Source: Epithemia pelagica
Lineage: Eukaryota; Bacillariophyta; Bacillariophyceae; Surirellales; Surirellaceae
Length of the DNA stretch: 64,000 nt
Assembly (NCBI GenBank): GCA_946965045.2
Contig: OX337240.1
Location: forward strand, 3,038,001-3,102,000
Direction: 5' to 3'
Part shown: one piece after another, positions 59,363 to 64,000 of the stretch
Layout: each line of letters starts with the position of its first letter
Position numbering within the stretch: position 1 is the stretch's first letter
Notes under the pieces: generated by a model
Databases searched by the model: none
The model's input: only the letters and a program-made list of their open reading frames with translations
Told to the model about the DNA's origin: nothing
Position numbers and translations under genes: made by a program

Positions 59363-62060
59363 TCACCCCTGTTGTTCGCTTTGTTCCCCCGTATCTGGAT
59401 GGGTGGTGGGGGGCCCCGCATTTCCGAAGGCTGAAGAGTATGTAAATTGCGATATCAAGTCATTGCGCCGAGAACGCGGCAACAACTTGGTGAATAAGTC
59501 GGCGAGATTAGTTTCGGTGTCTTCCTTCCCGACTCGAATAATACCAGCAGCAGCCGCTTCCCGCACAGCGTGGTAATTTATTGCGTTGTGTTTCTTGTTC
59601 AATACAGAAGATGGGACGCTAGTGTTCTTCACCACACCGCGGTTGTCACAAAGAACGTTCGAGGCCCCGACAATTGGTACGCCAAACATCCGAAGCTTGT
59701 ACCTCATCCCAACAATCAACTCTTTGGCAATGCGCATTGCCACAAATTCACTGCCGAAGCTCGAAGTTTCCACCGTGTTCTGACGTTTGGAGAACCACAG
59801 GATCGGTGCATTTTGCATCATGATCAAGATTCCCGAGTGGGACCGCCTGGTGACGACGTTGCCAGCATGGTCAGCGTCCACGAAACACGTGATCGTAGCC
59901 GGATTCCCCAGTGGCTCGGGCATGTCCGTTGGAATCTGTTCCGCTACGTCCCCGTAGAACTCCTTCCATTCATCCATCGGTGCCTGCGAAAAACATGCCT
60001 CGTCCAGTATCACCTCCTTCGGATCGAACACGAGTTTGAGTTTGGCATGCTTCTTGAGGAACGCAAAGATCGAGTATACCACCTCGAGGTGACCCTTGCG
60101 GGGATTTGCCAGATATTGAGACATGATAGCTACCTCGAGGTATACATCGACGCGTCCGAGCTCCACAGCCCACCGTAATATGCCAATCAGCTGCTGATAC
60201 CTTGCCCTCAGTGTTTCTCCCAACTCCTCTGTCGCATCCAATTCCGGTTTGTACGATGTCTCGATTGGCACTCGGGCGGTCGTCTTGAGGTGCCGGCCGT
60301 CCCCGTCTTCCTTGAGCAATTGTTCGACTATCTTTATTGCATTGTTCACGTACTTTTCGCTCGACATACCCCAGGCACTACTACCGTCTGGTAGGTTGTG
60401 ACGATAAACCTGCGCGCCCAAGTATGTTGATGGTGGACCAATGCTTCCCTTCTTGATCTTATAAAGCTTGTCTATCTCCTCGAATAACGGCTCTGGTTTG
60501 TCGCTGACCAATAGTAGGTCATCCACGTAGACCAAGATAAGCTCGTAGTAAGGCTCACCACTTGCCCGTTGCTTCTTTCTCCTTAATACGCAAGGGTCTG
60601 CCCTGGTATCGACAAATCCCATGTCATATAGCGTATTCAATAGTGTTGCGCGCCAACTCGCTCCGGACGATTTCAGTCCATATAATGCCCGGACCATACC
60701 ACATACTTTGCCCTGAAACTCTGCACCGACTTCTGCTCCCCCCAAAAACCAAATCTTTTCCCGACATGGTGCGTTTAAGTACGCATTCCCGATGTCACAA
60801 GCCAACACATCTAGGTCATTCAACGCTGCGATCAGAAACGCCACACGGATTGAGTCCCGGCTTACGACGCTGGAGTATGTTAAACTTGCCGGTGCATCCG
60901 TCATGTGCCCACCGGCAACTAGTCTAGCTTTCCGTGTCAAGTCCATCTTGACGTCGAACACCATGTGGCATTTGATCTCGGTGTAGCCTATCAACTGTCG
61001 CCCCGCTCGCACCTCCGCGAGCACGAGGTCGTCCCGTGCCTCCCACGCAATCTTGACGACGCCTAGCTCCTTTGCGATCGCGTCACGCCAGAATGTCGTA
61101 CCCGTTTCCTTGTCCAGTTGCAGAGCCTCTTCGACGGAATGGGGCAGTCGCACCCCGTATTTGTGCGTTAACTTCCAGTATTTTTTCTGTTTCTTCTTTT
61201 TCCCGACCACTTTATTTATTATCCGTCTTTTGTGGTTCATAACCTGTGGCACCCACGAATGAAACGCTGGCTCTTGCTCCAACCCTTGTGCTATTATATA
61301 CTCCGCAACCTCTATCGGGTAGCCATCCTTTGCTTCTCGCAGCGGTATCCAGGACTGTGATCCGTCCTTCCATTCGATTGCCAGTTCCCAACCTTTCGTC
61401 GTCCTTTTTGGTACTTGGTTTCCATTCTTGGACACAACGAACCCGTCTTCTCTATCCACGGCGTCCCCGTTTTTCCTGTGTCCCACGATCTCTTTCATGA
61501 TGGCAAACTGTCTCCCTTGGTCATCTATCTGCGAGTACAGAGACTCGGCTATTACGTTCGCCGTGTACTCGTGCACCACACCGCCTGGGAAGCTCACCTC
61601 GTAAGCTCTGTCGTCGAATATTGGATTTTTGTGCTTCGTACCAATCGGTTTTCCGTCTAACCCTTTCTTCCTTTTTACCACGGTTCCAAGAAGCTTCTCC
61701 CCTCCCACGTCCAATTGAATTTGAGCTCCCAGGTAGTTGTCATACTCTTCCTCCAGGTCTTCCACGTCAGGTTTTTCCTCTTGAATCATCTTTCCATATT
61801 CCTCGTCCGTTGGAACGACACCCTTTTGAACATGATCTTCGGGCAATGGCTGCAAATCTTCGAGGAACCCTGGCCCCATGCTTTCCCAATCCGTAAAATT
61901 TCGATCGTCCAGTCTATCCTCAACAATCATCCTAAATTCCCGAATTCTTTCTGCCATCCGCGGCTCGGCCTGTTCCTCTGCCGTTACATGTTGCACAGAA
62001 GTTCTGGCCAAGACCTTGCCAGACTTGGTAAGCACCCAATAAGTCGCTCCCGATCCTGTG
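59363..62060 (-). pseudogene. Copia pol: reverse transcriptase and RNase H part
   Basis: An open frame of about 900 codons that is out of frame with the integrase upstream. It opens with the end of the integrase region (WVLTKSGKVLARTSVQHVT), then a linker with a chromodomain-like basic stretch. The RT shows RARLVAGGHMTD, the DIGNAYLNAP block, ALYGLKSSGASWR, and the catalytic YVDDLLLVSDKP. RNase H shows CFVDADHAGN, SHSGILIMMQNAPILWFSKRQ, SSFGSEFVAMRIAKE and the terminal DLFTKLLPRSRRNDL. Catalytic Asp residues are present, so the break is the frameshift near 62060, not loss of active sites. Confidence 0.88.
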
Positions 62061-62993
62061 CGCGATTCCCAACCAAAAGCCCAGGTGCCTCTGTACCTCC
62101 GCCGTATCCGCTTTGGAGTTGTCGTGGTACCAAACGAGGTCGAAAAAGGAGAAGTCGAGCCACTCCGATATATCTGGTGTGTCACCAGTGAGTCGCTCCA
62201 AACCGGAACGGTTGTCCTGTCCCCGTGCGACGCGACTGAGAATGCCAGATTCATGGGCGAGACCGTAGTGCCAAAGACGGCGTGGAACCCGACAATCAAC
62301 CATGCGACGATGCCATCGCTGTTTCAAAACGCCGATCTCACGCTCCGCGCGGTGGTTTTGTTTGCTAGTACCCTTCTCGGCCCATTTGAGATCGATACGG
62401 TGAAACCGTGCCAGTTTCGTGAACTGTGTCTTGGGACCAGTCTGCTCACCAGCAAGGTCCGCAGTAAGACCATCAGGTACACCAACCTCATCAATGAACT
62501 TGGCAAGACTCTGCCCGACGTCAGCTTTCGATGTTAACGGGTATACAGCCGTAAATTGGCCATCCGTGAACACCTGCGCGCACTTGTTTCCAGCCAAGGA
62601 GGTGGTTCGAGAAAATAGTGTGTCCGTATAAAACCGAGTGTTCAATCGGTGTCTGTGTAAAGCCAAGTTATCCACCCGATACCGTCTCGTAATAGGGTTG
62701 ATAGCAGTGCGGATACCTTGTTGGGTGGTCACTCGGAGCGTTCGTCGTGCGGATTCCAGTCCAATCATCCATTTCTTACTGAGATTTTCTGGGGAAACTG
62801 ACGAATGACGGTCAGTCGTAATATTTCTCACATGGCGCTCATCGGCGAGTCTCTGAGCCATAAGTCGCGGGTCGCACGCACTGGACACCAGTCCAATTTC
62901 TAACGCGATGTCTTCATGCGCGTCATCGTAGGGGTCACGACTTGGCATAGCAAGATCGACCGAACGCGGGTCCCATACTTCCTGGCGTGTCAA
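61932..62993 (-). pseudogene. Copia pol: integrase part
   Basis: A DDE integrase core: DTLFSRTTSLAGNKCAQVFT (first Asp), DGLTADLAGEQTG (second Asp) and NHRAEREIGVLKQRW (Glu). The region before it (DPRLMAQRLADERHVRNITT) is in the position of the zinc-binding domain but without a clear HHCC. After SEWLDFSFFDLVWYHD and FWLGIAHRIGS the frame diverges; the true continuation (YWVLTKSGKV) is in the next frame, marking an indel near 62060. The frame upstream is interrupted by the TAA at 63039. Confidence 0.85.
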
Positions 62994-63038
62994 CGTAATG
63001 GCTGGTAACGTCTCGATCTCATGACTGGTGGGCGCACG

Positions 63039-63503
63039 TTACTCGAAAAAGATCGTGGTTCCCCGCATTTCAAACGGAATGTGCAATCCTTCTGCCTCAA
63101 TACCGAATCCTTCATCTTCCTGACGAGTTGGATCATCGCGAACCGAATGACCAGCGTACCGGATTTGATTCTGGTTTAACAAAGTTTTCCTTAAAGAACT
63201 ACCAAACCAGAGCATTTGACGCCCAATCAGTATATATTCCGCCCCCGATACCTTGTCTCTGATGCATGTTGCACATGTGGCAATCGGTACGTGTCGAGAT
63301 GCTGCCTGCTTTCCCATGAAGTCACTAACCTTGCACTCCATTCCCGTGGTTTCGACCAAAGTCCAGTTTATTCCAGCACACGAAGTGTCTGCCATAGTAT
63401 CCATTTCATTGTTCCCGATTGTGCCAACATGACAATCCACCGTATATTCCACTTGCCCAATGGCCACTTGCCTCGGGCCGCATATGACCATGGACGCCTG
63501 GCG
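63039..63503 (-). pseudogene. Copia pol: aspartic protease part
   Basis: Same frame as gag and integrase. The block GTIGNNEMDTMADTSCAGIN holds the catalytic Asp in a diatom-type ADT-x-CAG context in place of the usual DTG/DSG. It is followed by ECKVSDFMGKQ, RHVPIATCATC, ILIGRQMLWFG, TLLNQNQIRYAG and EMRGTTIFFE, in the order seen in CoDi elements. It ends at TAA 63039-63041, after which the frame continues as RAPTSHEIETLP into the integrase, so the stop looks like a nonsense mutation. Confidence 0.8.
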
Positions 63504-64000
63504 TCATTCGGAATAAGCACCAGGTCCGAACCGGCGTCCATTTGTGCTACCTCGGTCAGTGCCACCTGTGCCTCCGCCTGTTCCTGCGTCGTTTGCACCT
63601 GCCACGGACGGATCCGTTAGCACCGAGGGATCAACACCCCCCGTGTCTGCCGTATCGATGTCCACATTCCCAATTTCCCGACCACGTCCACGCCCGTCGC
63701 CACGTCCATCGTTACCACCGCGACCCCAATGTCCCCGTCCGGCATGACGACCACCACGGCCACGACCACGGCCGCCAGAATGTCCGTATTGCCGGAGGCG
63801 GGCGCGTTCCTGATGAACGTAAGCTTGTCCCGATGGCCCGAGGGTTTCCATCTCTTGAGAAGAAAATCGCCGATTAACATCGGTGACATCCACACCGTAG
63901 AACGTAAAGATGCCGTTGTTCTGCTGTAACCCCAGAAAAGAACGTGCACGGGTCGGGGAATGTTCAAACGTGTTGGTTTCGGAGATAAAACGATGACGGG
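63504..64000 (-). CDS. Copia gag C-terminal part, partial
   Basis: The frame is open from the right edge to TGA at 63504. It has TNTFEHSPTRARSFLGLQQN, NGIFTFYGVDVTDVNRRFS, then an Arg/Gly-rich nucleic-acid-binding tract (RQYGHSGGRGRGRGG) in place of a CCHC knuckle. The 5' part lies beyond the window. The TGA may be a natural gag/pol boundary or a mutation. Confidence 0.7.
   Translation of the reverse strand, partial: RHRFISETNTFEHSPTRARSFLGLQQNNGIFTFYGVDVTDVNRRFSSQEMETLGPSGQAYVHQERARLRQYGHSGGRGRGRGGRHAGRGHWGRGGNDGRGDGRGRGREIGNVDIDTADTGGVDPSVLTDPSVAGANDAGTGGGTGGTDRGSTNGRRFGPGAYSE

Larger units (their letters stand above)
59313..64000 (-). mobile_element. Ty1/copia retrotransposon (CoDi-like), degenerate, 5' end outside window
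   Basis: Reading from the right edge down the minus strand: gag C-terminus, aspartic protease, integrase, reverse transcriptase and RNase H. The integrase-before-RT order identifies Ty1/copia (Pseudoviridae-type genome order). It has an in-frame TGA at 63504-63506 between gag and pol, an in-frame TAA at 63039-63041 after the protease, and a frameshift near 62060 between integrase and RT. It is therefore not autonomous as it stands. Similar protease and integrase blocks are known in diatom CoDi elements. Confidence 0.88.

Noticed and set aside
59313-64000. Ty3/gypsy retrotransposon
   Set aside because: Integrase precedes reverse transcriptase, which is the copia order.

Overview
The window is nuclear DNA of a eukaryotic alga, most probably a raphid pennate diatom. 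Supporting signs are short phase-matched introns (mostly GTACGT donors), Ser/Thr/Gln/Pro-rich low-complexity proteins, a CoDi-like Ty1/copia retrotransposon, a FYVE-ankyrin-RING protein, a protein with a possible bipartite plastid presequence, and secreted PT-repeat/vWFA proteins. The species (something like Seminavis) is a guess; no ribosomal or organellar marker is present.

Layout. 1-729: 3'-truncated HMG-box gene (minus). 943-1655: piggyBac-type MITE in a TTAA duplication. 2951-7816: three-exon FYVE/ankyrin/RING gene. 8128-9057: unrecognised gene (minus). 9950-11221: low-complexity gene with an in-frame TAG. 11320-12245: secreted protein resembling bacterial PEP-CTERM-type exported proteins, with a frameshift at an A7 tract (minus). 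13231-15969 and 17646-19817: two large low-complexity genes (minus); a decayed 3' copy of the second lies beside it.

20.8-43.5 kb is a decayed multi-copy array of a two-gene cassette: a GT61-like type II membrane glycosyltransferase plus a small secreted TIMP/NTR-like protein. Copy 1 (21.9-24.7 kb) and copy 2 (33.4-36.5 kb) keep the glycosyltransferase but have a broken TIMP-like gene. Copy 3 (41.6-43.5 kb, inverted) keeps the TIMP-like gene but has a broken glycosyltransferase. Between copies 1 and 2 sits an apparently intact 7,832-bp DNA transposon (25261-33092) with a 10-bp target-site duplication, terminal inverted repeats, a RecQ-like helicase gene and a convergent 1,754-aa protein that looks like an Academ/DUF6589-type transposase. 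A 94-bp miniature element at 39779-39872 has related TACC...GGTA ends and also a perfect 10-bp duplication. This helicase-encoding transposon family is the best candidate for an undescribed system here.

Housekeeping genes lie between and beyond the cassettes: mitochondrial SdhB (36963-37856), a CobW-type GTP-dependent metallochaperone (38170-39486, two exons) and a putative plastid-targeted protein (40531-41197, two exons). 44.6-52.7 kb holds two convergent secreted PT-repeat/vWFA proteins, plausible cell-wall or adhesive-mucilage components. The remainder has a 778-bp TIR element with a TCA duplication (54761-55538), a small two-exon gene (56239-57011), three consecutive long hairpins (58558-58990), and the 3' part of a degenerate CoDi-like copia retrotransposon running off the right edge (59363-64000, minus).
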